Positions 23,207-35,239 of a DNA stretch of 64,000 nucleotides are shown here, piece by piece; position 1 is the first letter of the stretch; every line of letters starts with the position of its first letter. Source of the stretch: Erigeron canadensis (lineage: Eukaryota; Streptophyta; Magnoliopsida; Asterales; Asteraceae); NCBI RefSeq assembly GCF_010389155.1, contig NC_057769.1:23126735-23190734 (forward strand), read 5' to 3'. The position numbers and the translations under genes were made by a program. The notes beneath the pieces were generated by a model, which made no database searches, had not been told where the DNA came from, and was given only the letters and a program-made list of their open reading frames with translations.

Positions 23207-23245
23207 AATACGTTATCTCGCGTATTACGCGGGACAATAATCTAG
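23207..23245 (+). mobile_element. Helitron 3' terminus
   Basis: A hairpin, CTCGCGTATTACGCGGG (23217-23233, one G-T pair in the stem), is followed 8 bases later by CTAG at 23242-23245 and a host T. This is the structure expected at a Helitron 3' end. The 5' end and length are unknown. Confidence 0.7.
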
Positions 23246-26200
23246 TTAATAAAACAACAAAAAGCCAGAAAAGTAAAAAAAAAATTTTGGTTAGTGGATC
23301 TCTAAGAGGTATCTTATTTTTGAAACTTTGCATAGATTTTTTTTTTTAATGCAAAAGTACATTTCCTTAAGTGATCGTAACACATTCAGTTATAAATGTA
23401 GTTATTTGAGCCCCAAGAGTATATTGTTTTGGATTTTCAGTACGGAGTAGGTATAGAAGACACAAATGTAACGTTTATCAATCTACATATTTTAGTGTGT
23501 TAATAACACTCTACATAAAAAAAAACCATTGTTGACTGACCTAAATAAATAGTGGATTGGAGGTTATATATGTCGCTTGATTTGCAAGAGATTAAAGCGA
23601 GGTATCATAGAGCTGAGGGTCATGATTGAACGCGGTAGTGACATGACATATATCACATGCTTTAATAGCAAGATATATATACATAAAAAAAAATTATATC
23701 ATTCGTTCGGCTCACCATTATATTGTTATTGCTATTATAATCGACCAATCATATTTGTTTCTTATCTTAACCAAAGATATCCCTGTTTGGTATAATAGAA
23801 TAAAAATGATGGAAAGAAAACGAGAACAATTTGTTTGATTGGAGTGGGAATTAGGAGAGACTAAAAAATCATTGGTTTTTTCGGTTTTTGGTTTTATCTG
23901 TTCAAATTATTCGGTTTTCATGATTTTTTCGTTTTTGGTTAGGTTTTTTTCACCCCTTTAGCATCCATATATAAATTTAAATATATTAATATTTTTTTTG
24001 TTTTATGGAAACTCTTAAATGCAAAGAAAAAATATTGACGAAGGAAATATGGTGGTCTCAAGTTTTTTTTTTTTCTTTTTTTAACGGCGGATGGTGGTCT
24101 CAAGTGTATGTTCAAGCTTTTGTTTTAGTTAGTATTTTGATTTTGATTTAAATATGACCATATGTGTGCAACACTGTATTGTATCGTATATTGCTTAAGT
24201 TATACATTGTGGTAAATTAATCAAGACATGTGATACCATTATCACTTATCATTTTGTTTTAATGAATAGGCTTTAGAATCGTATATACACAACAGGACTT
24301 AGCGTTAAGAGGCAAGTTACGTGATTGAGAGTTGGGATGGGTCAGTTAGAAATAATCTTTTTTAGTTATTTTTTATTTTTATTTTTTGATATGTGCATAT
24401 TGAATATCATAGAAACATATATAACCAAATATGTGAACTAGACGATAGATAGCAAACTGTGACAAAACAATCAGTATAAAGACCGAACTATCTAACTAGC
24501 AAAAACAAGCTAAACCAAATCTTGCAAATTTGTGAACTATGTCCAAAACGGGGAACTAGCAGCAGAACTTAGCGAGATGACAGTTTTGAATAGCAAAACG
24601 AGGAAACAAAACTATCTAGCTAGTAGCTAGCAAGCTAAGTAAAATCGCCAAAAAGAATAATAGTGAGCCATATGAATGCCTTAATTATTCTGTAACATAT
24701 CGTCAGCAATTAATGACACTGGTTGAGGAAACTTGGCAAACTAGACTGAACAATTGATCAACAATGATACCAGCCCAACTCGTTGAATTGTCAAATTTTA
24801 CATACTAGGTGGTAGTTAGGTCCTTTTTAACCTTTAGGCGAGGTACTTTTGGTATAGTTTTTTTTTGGGTTTAATCACTGGATACACCATGTATCCAGTG
24901 AGATGAATCGCCGGAGTGAGATGAATCGTATCCGCCGTCACTGCTGGTGCCGGAGAAGATAGATGGTGGTGGTGGTTGCTGGAGGTGATCGTCGTCGGGA
25001 AACTGATTCAATAAAGTGTAATGATTACACGTATGTTTTTTTAAATGAAAATAAAATTTACCTGCCATAGCTGGTCACCTTATGCAACCATGTACAAAAA
25101 ATGAAAGTATAAGGGTGTTCCACTTCAATAAAATTTGATATTATGCAACCGTGTACACCAGAGAAAGTATATGGCGTATCTAGTGATTAAGCTTTTTTTT
25201 TATGCCTACTTAATTAGTGTTTGGTGCAGTGAAGCCTGATTAAGAAAACCAACTATCTTGATCTGCTGTAGGTCTGCTGTAGGAAATTGACGTTCGAAAT
25301 GTGCGAATGATTCCGGTAAATGGGTTTTTTAAATCCTAAAAGCATTTGCGTGGGTGGGTCAGTTTAATTTAAACTGGGTACGTCGGATGGAACTAAATGA
25401 ATCATTTTAGTGATGGACCTTAAAGGGCTGGGCTTGTCGTATTTCTTGAGTTGGGTTTGATGTATATCGAATATGGCTTGTTGACATAAGAGCTGGATTA
25501 TCTCTATGAAAAAAAAAAACATTAACTACAAGTCTACAACTACTTCAGATATTAAAAATAAATCTAAATTTCAACATCTTGTATTTATTTATTGATATGT
25601 CTTTATAAATATAAAAAAAACTAACAATATATAAATTATTTTAAGATTAAATAAATGTTTTTCAAAAGAATTATAAAAAATAAAATTCTTCTATACTTTC
25701 TGAATTTTAAGAAAAATAAAAATATTTTGAAATTGAAAAGAAAAGCATATGATTTTGGATTTTCTTAAAGATATTCTAAAGCATATGATCTTTTTGGATT
25801 TTTAAAAATAACTACAAACTCCTCTTTTGGTTCCGGTTTTGTTAAACAAATAGAATGACAAAGTGGAAATACATCACAAAAATATTGTTTTAATAGATAA
25901 CTCTTTAATAATTAAAATCAAACAATACTACGTTGTCGCTACACCGCCGTATTACACGGATATTTGTAAGTCTCAAACAATGGTCAATCTTGAAAAGATT
26001 AAGTGACAAGACCGTCAATGAAATATTTCGATTATCTGCCTAACCAAAATGATAGATGCATTTGTTAAAATTCGTTACGGGTAATTTTAGGTATGCTATC
26101 GGTATCCATAATTAATCTGAAATTTTTGATTATGTCTTGGTAAAGCAAACTATGTGTTTTATGTTGCAACGTCCATGATAATGCATGCAATACACCACAC

Positions 26201-26731
26201 ACACACACATGACACAACTATGCAATTAATAAAGAGTGAGAAAAAAATTTTCTTTCCAACGTGGCTTGTTATTAAATTTGTACATAATGAATATTTGCAT
26301 CTATGAATATGATGAACATGTACACATAGAAAGAAAAATAAAAATGTACCATTACACAATTTGCTATACCTGTATTTCTAATGTACACAATACTACTACA
26401 ATTTGCATATCTTCTCTTTATTTTCAGCAACACATTTTGCTATTCACATTTCGATTATATCGATCGAATTGAAGACCGTTTATCATCGGACAATTACAAA
26501 TGGCACCGGATCTAGAAACTCAGTTGTCGAATACGAGCCCATCACGTATATATATCCAAGTCTTCTATTTACTTAGCATGTTTTCTTTGAGCTCAAAGTA
26601 TGGTGCAAAAACACTAACAAGATGTATGCTCTTTAGTTTAAAAAGCTTAATCATAAGCAGAAAAGAATGTATATTCTGTCTATCTCCGGATATTTATTTT
26701 CCTAAATTTGAGAAGGAAAAAAAAAGGTGTT
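23246..26731. other. Gene-free intergenic DNA with minor repeats
   Basis: This is mostly AT-rich. A local near-repeat with TTATGCAACC(A/G)TGTACA at 25080 and 25142 flanks a CTGGATACACCATGTATCCAG palindrome (24880-24900). A degraded Helitron-like hairpin, CCGCCGTATTACACGG, lies near 25944-25960. A short CA run is at 26196-26210. Short frames here have no supporting features. Confidence 0.55.
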
Positions 26732-28834
26732 TTAGAATTCAAGATAAGGTAAAGAGGGGATATTTGCAAACAAACCCTCCAAATCCCATTCTCCCATTTT
26801 CAAGCTTTCTCCTGGCCAATGATTTTCAAAACCAACCACCTCTTCCACTTTAACTTTCCCATCAACATCTTCATTGAAGTGGTGGTTAAAATTTGTTGTT
26901 TTCTTATCAAATATGTAACTACTAGGATTAGCATTAACATCTCCATCCATGACTACACTACATCCAAGGTTAGTATTGTCATTTTCCATTGATCCCATAA
27001 TATATGGCACTTCTCCAAAAACAATACCACAATCACCACCATATCCTCCACTATGATCTCCTCCCACACCAACAACTTCTCCTAAACAAGGAGAAACATT
27101 AAACAAACTTGATGCACCACTTGTGTCATTATTATTATTATTATTGATGTTATTTTGTTGAAGTGGTGGCAATTGACAAAAGTTGTCATTATTATGACTA
27201 CTACCCTTCACAAGCATGAAATTGTTGTTATGCATGGAAGATATTGAGGATGTGGTTGTGGTGGTTGTTGATGAGTCCATGCACATAGTCATGAGGTCAT
27301 GCTCATATTGCATGGACATGAACATACCAACTCCCATAATATCTCTACTAATTGGATCAGAGGATGTATCATCAACACTATTGTTTGGTGAGCTTTGAGA
27401 GGCAGTTGTAGTACTATTATTGACTTTCATTCTTTTCTTTATTGTTGAGTTCCAAAAATTCTTGATCTCGTTATCTGTTCTACCCGGAAGACGAGCTGCT
27501 ATTTGAGACCACCTGAATTTATTTATATAAATTTGTTATGATTTAATAACCATCATGCATGTTAATTAATTAAGAACCATGCCTAAATGTCTTTCTAGCT
27601 ACTTAAGCAAAAACCTCATGAAGATGACTAATTAATCACACTTTAAAAAAAGTCATATACGTATAATATATCATATATATGTGTATGTTGAATGTATAAT
27701 AAATTATTTTAATCCTTTAATTAATTTAAAATCTTTTATCTCAAGAACCATACATCAAAATATTATAAAAATTATATGGGTGTTCTTAAAATTTCATGTT
27801 CTTTCACTAGAGAGGTCATTCGATATACTTTCAACGAAATTTTAAATCTGAGGGCGGAGCCCGTACGACCAAGACATTTGGCTATCACACTCTATGACCT
27901 ATCACCTCCTATGACTTATCACACTCTATGATCCATCACCCCACTATCTCACCGCCGCAAAGCACGGGGTACTTTCTCTCGTATCATATATATGTGCATG
28001 TTGAATGTATAAACTAATAATAGATTTCAAGGGTTCTCTAGTTTTCAATTCTAAGCAAAGTTGGATTATCAAGTTACATCATTTTCTATGGAAGTTGAAA
28101 AAGTAAATGATGTCTCTTGTTAAGTCGTTATTAAGACTACTTATGATCAATTTAGCATGCACTTTGTCTGTTCAAAAAAGTTATGTTTTTAGTTACCTTT
28201 ATATATTATTCAACGGGATATGTTGATATTAATTTATGTAACATGTATATACTCTTTATTTACTTTATTTTTTCTAGTAACTACAAAAGTTTTTTTGTTT
28301 TGTTTTTTCTAATGATGGAATTCTTGATTTGTAATATTATATTGTACGTAATCCATTGTTTTAAACATAAATAGATCATTCTAATGACAACTTTTAACAT
28401 ATATAAAACAGTTGTATTTATGAAATTGTAAAGACCTTCTAATATAAAAGATATAATAGTTAGTATTTAAAAAATTTACATATTAAAAACCTTTTGAGTA
28501 GTCTTTAGAAAGCTCCTCTAAATGTTGTAAGATATGTAGAATAGGTTAAAAAAATACCTACATGTTTTGACCAATTAAATATGTACATATATGTTGTAAC
28601 GTCTGCATGATATGATATGCATGACATAAATGTTTATATTAGCTTAATAGCTTATAAGAAGGTTAAAGTTTATATGAGAATCATTTGTATATGAATATAG
28701 ATAATTTTATGTATAATTGATATGTTCATATGTACGTCTACAAATTTGCTTACATACATCATTCATATATTACACGTAATAATTTAAAAGTTTCATGTTT
28801 TCTTCCATTTAGACGGTTTTATCATGAACGTTTT

Positions 28835-28884
<50 letters not shown>

Positions 28885-30270
28885 CTTGAATGTGTGTGAC
28901 AATGATATGTATAATTCCTTTTACTAGACTTAATGCAACTAATCCAATGAGGTGCATCAAGATTATGACACATTATGTACATGAGACTCGAGAGGAGTAA
29001 TTGTAAGCAGTTGAAAGTACGTTCGTATATATATATCGTCCTTAAAATCGTATATAATTCACATTATTGCATAATTTATAAGTCGATCAGTTTTTTTCAA
29101 TGATATGTAATTAGTTTTGCATGCAAGCTAAGTATTCATCAAACAAATAATAGATAGAAACAATAAAACTGATTAAACCAAAATGCAGCTTCTTTTGTCT
29201 CTAAATTTTAATATGTATTTCATTTTTTAGGAATTCCATGACTACAAAATGTAACTTAAATATTAAGTCATATATTTTATTTGTTATCTTTTTATCCTAG
29301 AGTAAAAAATATATATAAGAAATTGAGTTATCTAGTATCATCTATAACATACACAATTAATCTCGCTTATACATGATCATATCAGGCTTGAAAATATGAT
29401 TTTGTTTTTAGTGACAAGATAAAACCTATTTAATTGTTAGAAATACTTGTTACATTAACATGTAGCCATCATGTATATGATGGTTTGAGCCAGTTAAGAT
29501 TACATATTAGTATATATTTTACATATATATTATAACTTTATATACATTAACATATCATGAATTCAAAAATGAAACGGAAATGGATCTAAATTGTCACATA
29601 TATGAACCGTAGACATGTTAACTACGTACTAATATCCTTACAAAACATATGCTTACATCTTATTAATTATGTACATTCATATGTTAATCATTCAAAATTA
29701 AACTTTGAGATGGGGTACCAATTTCTTGAATATTTGTAGATATGTTTGTATTTGGAATGGACATTTTTCATATGAATACACATTATATCAATTAAGAACG
29801 TATTGTGGACTTTTTAATTAAGGACTTTAAGTTTATCAGACCACATACATTGATCAATATACGCTTGTTTAATTACATATTTGGCAATATTTTTTGGCCG
29901 GACTTGACACAAAGACAAGAAACCATGCTAATTAAAGAAGGGACGAGACAAACCTGTTGCCAAGAATCGAATGCAAATGAACAATGAGTTGTTCTTCTTG
30001 AGGCGAAAATGCACCACGTTTGAGATCCGGTCTCAGATAATTGATCCAACGAAGACGACAACTCTTTCCACACCGTTGAAGACCGGCATTCCTTGCAATA
30101 TCGGTCCAACACCCTTGACCATTCCTTAACATGTAATTCATCAACTTCTCATCTTCTTCGGGAGACCACAAACCTTTTCTAAGCTTCAACATTGTCTTCT
30201 CGGTATTCATATTGGTATTACTACTATTATTACACAACTTTTCTCGCCCAATTTGGTCTGGTTTTCTCAT
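26732..30270 (-). CDS. MYB46: R2R3-MYB transcription factor, MYB46/MYB83 type (secondary wall regulator)
   Basis: Two exons, 30270-29954 and 27512-26732, give 365 residues; the split codon AG|G encodes Arg106. The R2 repeat (about 31-83) has Trp35, Trp55 and Trp75; R3 (about 86-132) has Trp107 and Trp126. The N-terminal MRKP and the blocks [20 protein letters not shown] and [11 protein letters not shown] are characteristic of AtMYB46/AtMYB83, nuclear activators of secondary wall biosynthesis in fibres and vessels. The C-terminal half is Asn/Ser/Gly-rich with an acidic, Trp-containing end ([20 protein letters not shown]), a likely activation region. The usual plant MYB intron inside R2 is absent; only the R3 intron is kept, 2.44 kb long and full of repeats. 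Choice between MYB46 and MYB83 is not possible by eye. Confidence 0.93.
27730..27985 (+). mobile_element. Helitron-like relic in the MYB intron
   Basis: It shares long stretches with the units at 35450-35690 and 35870-36095, including ATGGGTGTTCTTAAAATTTC and CATTTGGCTATCACACTCTA. It ends in a GC-rich hairpin-like CACCGCCGCAAAGCACGGGG then TACTTTCTCTCGT, similar to a decayed Helitron 3' end. It is non-coding and lies antisense to the gene. Confidence 0.6.
28837..28885. repeat. (TA)n then (TGTA)n microsatellite
   Basis: About 17 TA units, followed by ATGTATGTATGTAC, inside the MYB intron. Confidence 0.95.
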
Positions 30271-30294
30271 TGCAAAGATATATATCTAGGCCGG

Positions 30295-30305
30295 CTTTAT
30301 AAATA
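30295..30305 (-). promoter_or_regulatory. Likely TATA box of the MYB gene
   Basis: On the minus strand TATTTATAAAG lies about 25-35 bp before the start codon at 30270, so either the leader is very short or a more distal TATA (30380-30405 is TATA-rich) is used. A GA-rich tract follows farther upstream (30419-30470). Confidence 0.4.
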
Positions 30306-30418
30306 CTCGAACGACAAAAAGATTGAAGTCGAGTTTTCTTGTTAGGATGAGATCAAGTGGGCTTGGTTTGAGATCCTATAGTACATATATGATCATGATA
30401 TGATATATGTATAGCTAG

Positions 30419-30470
30419 AGAGAGAGAGAGAGAGGGATTAAAGAGAAAGAGAAAGGAGAGAGAGAGAGAT
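30419..30470. repeat. (GA)n-rich tract upstream of the MYB gene
   Basis: GAGAGAGAGAGAGAGGG, an AAGAGAAAGAG bridge, then GAGAGAGAGAGA lie about 150-200 bp upstream of the start codon. On the gene strand this is a CT-rich tract, common near plant promoters. Confidence 0.8.
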
Positions 30471-30475
30471 ATGGT

Positions 30476-32940
30476 TGGTCTTCTTGTCTTTAACTCAAAC
30501 TAGTCTTTTTCGATGCATTTTTCTTCACTCACAAGGTAATCATCATATGTGTATGAGAATTGATACAAAACCATTTTGCTTCCACTTCACATAATGATCA
30601 TATATCATCTCTCTCACATTCTTCTTTAATTTCCATGGGCCTATTAGAGGTCCCCCTCCAATCCGTTTTCTACTCTACCCATCAATTAACAACACCCCAC
30701 AAAACATCACATTCATCATCACCATTGCCACTTCCAGAAGCCATCACCCCCTCTCTCTCTTCTATTTTTTCGATATCATCTCGCGCACACACACGTGTAC
30801 ATATATATGAGATATATATACATAGAGTACATATGTACTACTATATTGTAACATACAATGCAAATTATGTACTAAAAAACATACAATTTAATTATGTCAA
30901 TATTCAGGGGAGGGGAGGCACAAAGTTTGAACGGGCCGGGCACAAGGAATAAGTTTTTTTAATACATATTATATATTTAATAATGTATAACATGTTATAT
31001 CTCTATAAATAAATATGTATCTGATTTCATTTAAATAGTTAATACTATAACTTTGTTATGTATATATTTTATTGTTATAATATTAGTTATCATTTTGTTT
31101 ATATATTTGGATTCGCTAGAACTTAAGGACATTTTTTTCCGATTCAACCTGCGCATATTAATTCTCAATATTATGGGTGTAGTTTGAGATTACGTGAAAA
31201 AAAGACAGTAACATGTTAAAGCATGTCTATGTTAATTTTAAGGTAATCCACTTCCTAAGCAAATTAACTGTCGGCAGCTAATAATGTTTTTATCCCTTTA
31301 CATTAATCATACGTATTATTGAAAATGAGTGATATGATGCTAACCACACTACATATAAACTAATTTAACCTTTTTTTTTTTTTTTTTTAATTATTCTTGA
31401 CGCCAACCTCTAACTACTTCTTTTGTAAGTTTTTCAAACAGAATATTTGTCGGTCCATCGCTTTTTATTATTATATAAGTTGACATTGAGTTGATCCACT
31501 ACACGTAGTCTTCTATTGAAGAGAAAACAAAGATATTTAATGTGGTTTAATATCCAATATATATGATCTCATATATAGAACTGTAGAAACCTGCAAATAG
31601 TTAGTTTTTGTATTTGTATTTTGGGATTTATAATCCGGATTTAAGTTTCAATTCTCTTTTGTGGGACGTAAGGGTAATTAATTGAGGGATATTTGGTGTA
31701 TTTAGTATTTAGGTAGTCCTGGAGTAGCAATAGAATAGTTTTCCGGAACTTACAGGAAAAACTCTATAAATATTGATCCGCATCTTATCCCCAAATCGAA
31801 TTTACAAAAAATAGGTTCCATTTGAGGATAAGATGCAAATCCATATTTGATTACTTAATAACTCATTTAGTTAATGAGTCTTGCTAATGATACTCTATAA
31901 GATTGTCGTTAATGTGTACTATAAAATAACTATATTTTTATCATAAAGCTTAAGGATTGAGCTTTATATATGAAAGATACAGTTATGTTATGCAACAGCT
32001 CTAGCTAGGGTTGTGCTTAGCATTTTTTTTATTATTATTTTAGTTCGTGCAATCAACCGATCCGCATTCATTTTCTATGACTCTCTTATTCACTATCTAG
32101 ACTTGTTACAAACGGGACAAATCCACTTAAAAGGCCAGGGTGCAATGTCGTCCCCTTATAGAAATGCCTTCAAACGGTCGAGAATGAACTCATGTTAATT
32201 CTGGAGAACTTTTAGCTACACCATTTCGATTTATTTAATTTCTAACCAATTCTTCTTGTTTAAGAAAAAAAAAGCATATATATCATCGATCCAAAAATGC
32301 ATCTATTTAGAATATGGACTCCATATAGAATTAATTATTTATGATTTATGATGATCATTAACTAACAACTTATAAAACTATTTTAACCACAATATGAAAC
32401 ATGGATATACTTATAAATGACATTGTTATATTAAGAAGTTAATTAATAAGACTAGTAAAGTAGTAATTACTTGGTAGGGACTATATATTCCATGGAGCCC
32501 TTACCTTTTTATCGATCTCTCCCTAGTAAGTACGAGACTCAATAAAACTTGACACATGTGCTATTAGGCCCCAAAAACTATAGGAGTCCCCCACCCCTAT
32601 ATCCAATGATCTTTGGTCACAAGGACCAAGTGACCAATATTCATGAAGTGGACCATTATGGCTTTCACCCCCTGCCAAAGATATTTCAAGATGCAAAATT
32701 AAGCAAAAGAAGCTAGAGTTACATATACATCGATCGATGCATCAAAAAGTTTGTTTTAATCTTTCTTGCTTAGATATTCACATAATATTTAGTTGTATTA
32801 ATTATATAACGACGGCAATACAAAAAAAAAAAGAATACCGACTGTAATACACTGTCGAAACTCGAAAATGTTATTTCTTTTATTGATGGTAATCATGCGC
32901 TAGCTATCTTACCTTGTAACCCTGTATCATAGATTATTGC
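30476..32940. other. Gene-free DNA upstream of the MYB gene
   Basis: This probably contains distal MYB promoter sequence. There is a T-run at 31372-31389 and otherwise AT-rich DNA. A 130-codon frame at 30560-30952 lacks any family feature and is low-complexity. Confidence 0.5.
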
Positions 32941-32949
32941 TCATTATAA

Positions 32950-33118
32950 CCCGATGGAAAATCCAAAACCTGACATCTTTGGGGCGGGTTTGGGTCCGGG
33001 TATCAGTCTAGGTTCGGGTATGGGGATGATTTTAATTGTTTTGCGGGTTCGGGTCCGGAGACAGTTTTATATGAAAACCCGTATACCCGAAACTCATGCC
33101 AAACCCGTATACCCGACC
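32950..33118. repeat. GGGTTCGGGT/ACCCGA-rich repeat next to a microsatellite
   Basis: Repeated words GGGTTTGGGTCCGGGT, GGTTCGGGTAT and, in the opposite sense, CCCGTATACCCG give a loose inverted arrangement. Such blocks are typical of plant transposon ends that accumulate beside microsatellites. No duplication was found. Confidence 0.5.
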
Positions 33119-33120
33119 CG

Positions 33121-33121
33121 C

Positions 33122-33207
<86 letters not shown>

Positions 33208-33220
33208 GAAGAAGAAGAAG
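33121..33220. repeat. (AAT)n then (AAG)n microsatellite
   Basis: About 28 uninterrupted AAT units run from 33121 to about 33205, followed by about five AAG units. The Asn-only and Ile-only frames over it are artefacts. Confidence 0.97.
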
Positions 33221-33284
33221 GCTTGAATAGTATATAGTTGATTTCATTATCAAGATTATTGCTCCTTTTTATACTGTAGTGCTT

Positions 33285-33490
33285 TTGGTTACGGGTTCAA
33301 AATCTTTGAAAGGCATATTGGGAAGTCTTTACCATTGAGGTGGAGCATGGGCGTTTTTCTAGCATTTAGCTAGTTTCCTCCAAAACGGTAGTGGGACTTC
33401 CACCGTCAGTCATGCCCTGCTGGAGACGTGGTCGATCTCTACCGAACGATGAAGAGGCATGCCGCTGAGTCCAATCACCATTGCTGTTAA
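33285..33490 (+). repeat. Possible degraded SINE or other tRNA-promoter-like repeat
   Basis: A B-box-like ACGGGTTCAAAATC begins a GC-richer island (to CACCATTGCTG) that ends in an A-run (33488-33496). No A-box is evident, so it may be 5'-truncated. Confidence 0.35.
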
Positions 33491-34025
33491 AAAAAAATTA
33501 TATATTCTAATACAGTAAAATTAGCCGCAAAATGACTCTACAAATAAATAGACAAAGATACTAATGTTTTAGAGTTAAGATGGTATTTTAAGAGAGGCTA
33601 TCAAGTTATTGGACTGCATTTTTATAAATGGTCGTTGTTTACGTGAATATTAAGTTCAAGTTTTAGTACTTCTTTTTTAGTTTTATCATTTACAAAATAA
33701 TAATAACGTATCTCCATTTACCCGTAGTGAAACCCATTACCCGATGGTTAGTAAGTAATCAAGGGATCTGTCGGGTCTGAGCCTAGGCCCAGGTATAAGA
33801 CAGAAACTTTTAATCAGGTCCGGATCAGAGATTAGCAAAATCCGGACCGTAACTGGCTCTTTGAATTGTACATTAATTTATCTCTATGAGTTTGCGGTTC
33901 ATTGATGTTACTCTTTGAGTCATTTTGCAAAAAATCACCCAGCGTAGGGAACACCTAAAAAGCTTTTTGAGAGGACATTGTGTCAAAATGGATTTTGTGG
34001 TATGGATTTATGTTCCAGTTTATAT

Positions 34026-34540
34026 CATTAATTCATTACTAAAAAACTGACCTATTACCACGACCAAATCCGTGAGAAATTCGTAAGAAATGGTTGTTTT
34101 CCATGAATTTTTCACGGATTGTGGCAACCATAAAAAGGGGCGTGAGAAATATTTTATCACGGATTTCTCTAGATCACCTAAATATTTCCTATGGATTTCA
34201 CACGAGTATAAAATCGTGGAAAATATTCCCACGGATTTTTCCAACGAAACATTTTTCTATTTTTCCCAAAGATTTTATCTTTCCATTGATTTCCTACGAA
34301 TTTTATTTCTCATATATTTCCTGCGAACGTTGTTTCCCATATATTTCTCATGGATTAATTTCAATTTTTTTCCCTGGACTTTCAACGAACTTCCCCCTAG
34401 ATTTCCTACGGATTTATTTGAATTATTTCTCACGAATTTTCAATGAATTAGTTTTCCTACAAGTGTTTCACGAATTGTTTTTCCACGAATATAATTCATT
34501 TTTTCCCACAGATTTCTCACGAATGTTATTTTTTACTTGA
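34026..34540. repeat. CACTA-like terminal region with short subterminal repeats
   Basis: It begins CATTACTAAAAAACTGACC, close to the CACTACAAGAAAA type of end. About a dozen degenerate copies of a 12-base word (TTTCCCACGGATTT, TTTCTCACGAATTT, TTTCCTACGGATTT) follow on the plus strand up to 34530. Subterminal repeat arrays are typical of CACTA transposons. No opposite end or transposase was found. Confidence 0.5.
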
Positions 34541-35235
34541 AAATATATATATTTTTTTCTATTCCATTTACAACTTGTATTTATTAAATACACTGATTCA
34601 ACTATAATAGTAATTAATCAATATTGAAATTACTAAATAGCAAAATAATCCAGGTTTCTAAAAATCAAAGTTAATCCGTCATATTCATACACTATATTTG
34701 AAAGTTACAAGCTTTAAAAAACATATAAACTAATTTGTCTTACGTAAGTCTTGAGATTTAGGTCGTGGTGTCATATTGTGTAAGAACTTCATTATAGCGG
34801 CGATGGTCGCTAGCTTTCATTTCTTTGTTTCCGCCTCATTTTAATTTTGCTTTCAAATCTTCTAGCAGAGATACGTACTCCTTTTGTGAAGGTTCATAAG
34901 ATGTATAGTTAGGGATCAATTTTCATGAGTCTAACCAAATTGTATCGATTGGCATATAGGAAACTATTTAGTGGTTCTTTGTATTGTGTTTATATATTCA
35001 ACTGAAGATTTGGTGAGTAACTAAATAGGAAAGATCGCAACAAACTCATTGATGGGTCAATCAAAGCTTAGTTTCGTTTACTTCATTTGCATGTTGGGAT
35101 TAGCATGTGAAAGCCACTGCGGTCCATTTCATGAATAATGAACTCTAGGTCCATGTGACCAAAGATTATTGCGCGGTTAGCAATGAGGATACAATTTTTA
35201 GAAGAGTTATCCATCCTATCTATATATCTATATTA
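34541..35235. other. Gene-free AT-rich DNA
   Basis: I see nothing specific here: no long frame and no paired repeat. Confidence 0.55.
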
Positions 35236-35239
35236 TCTT

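Noticed and set aside
24871..25068. 65-codon Pro/Ser/Asp-rich minus frame
   Set aside because: Low complexity in repeat-like surroundings; no splice or family support.
26500..26853. 117-codon plus-strand frame
   Set aside because: Its 3' part is antisense to the end of the MYB coding exon, and it has no family feature.
30560..30952. 130-codon plus-strand frame
   Set aside because: Ser/His-rich low complexity with a TA/CA-repeat tail; no conserved motif and no splice or promoter support.
32954..33253. Asn-only (plus) and Ile-only (minus) frames of 70-90 codons
   Set aside because: They are translations of the (AAT)n microsatellite and have no coding support.
34020..34540. Overlapping Phe/Tyr-rich frames (up to 148 codons)
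   Set aside because: They arise from the repeated TTTCCCACGGATTT word in the CACTA-like region.
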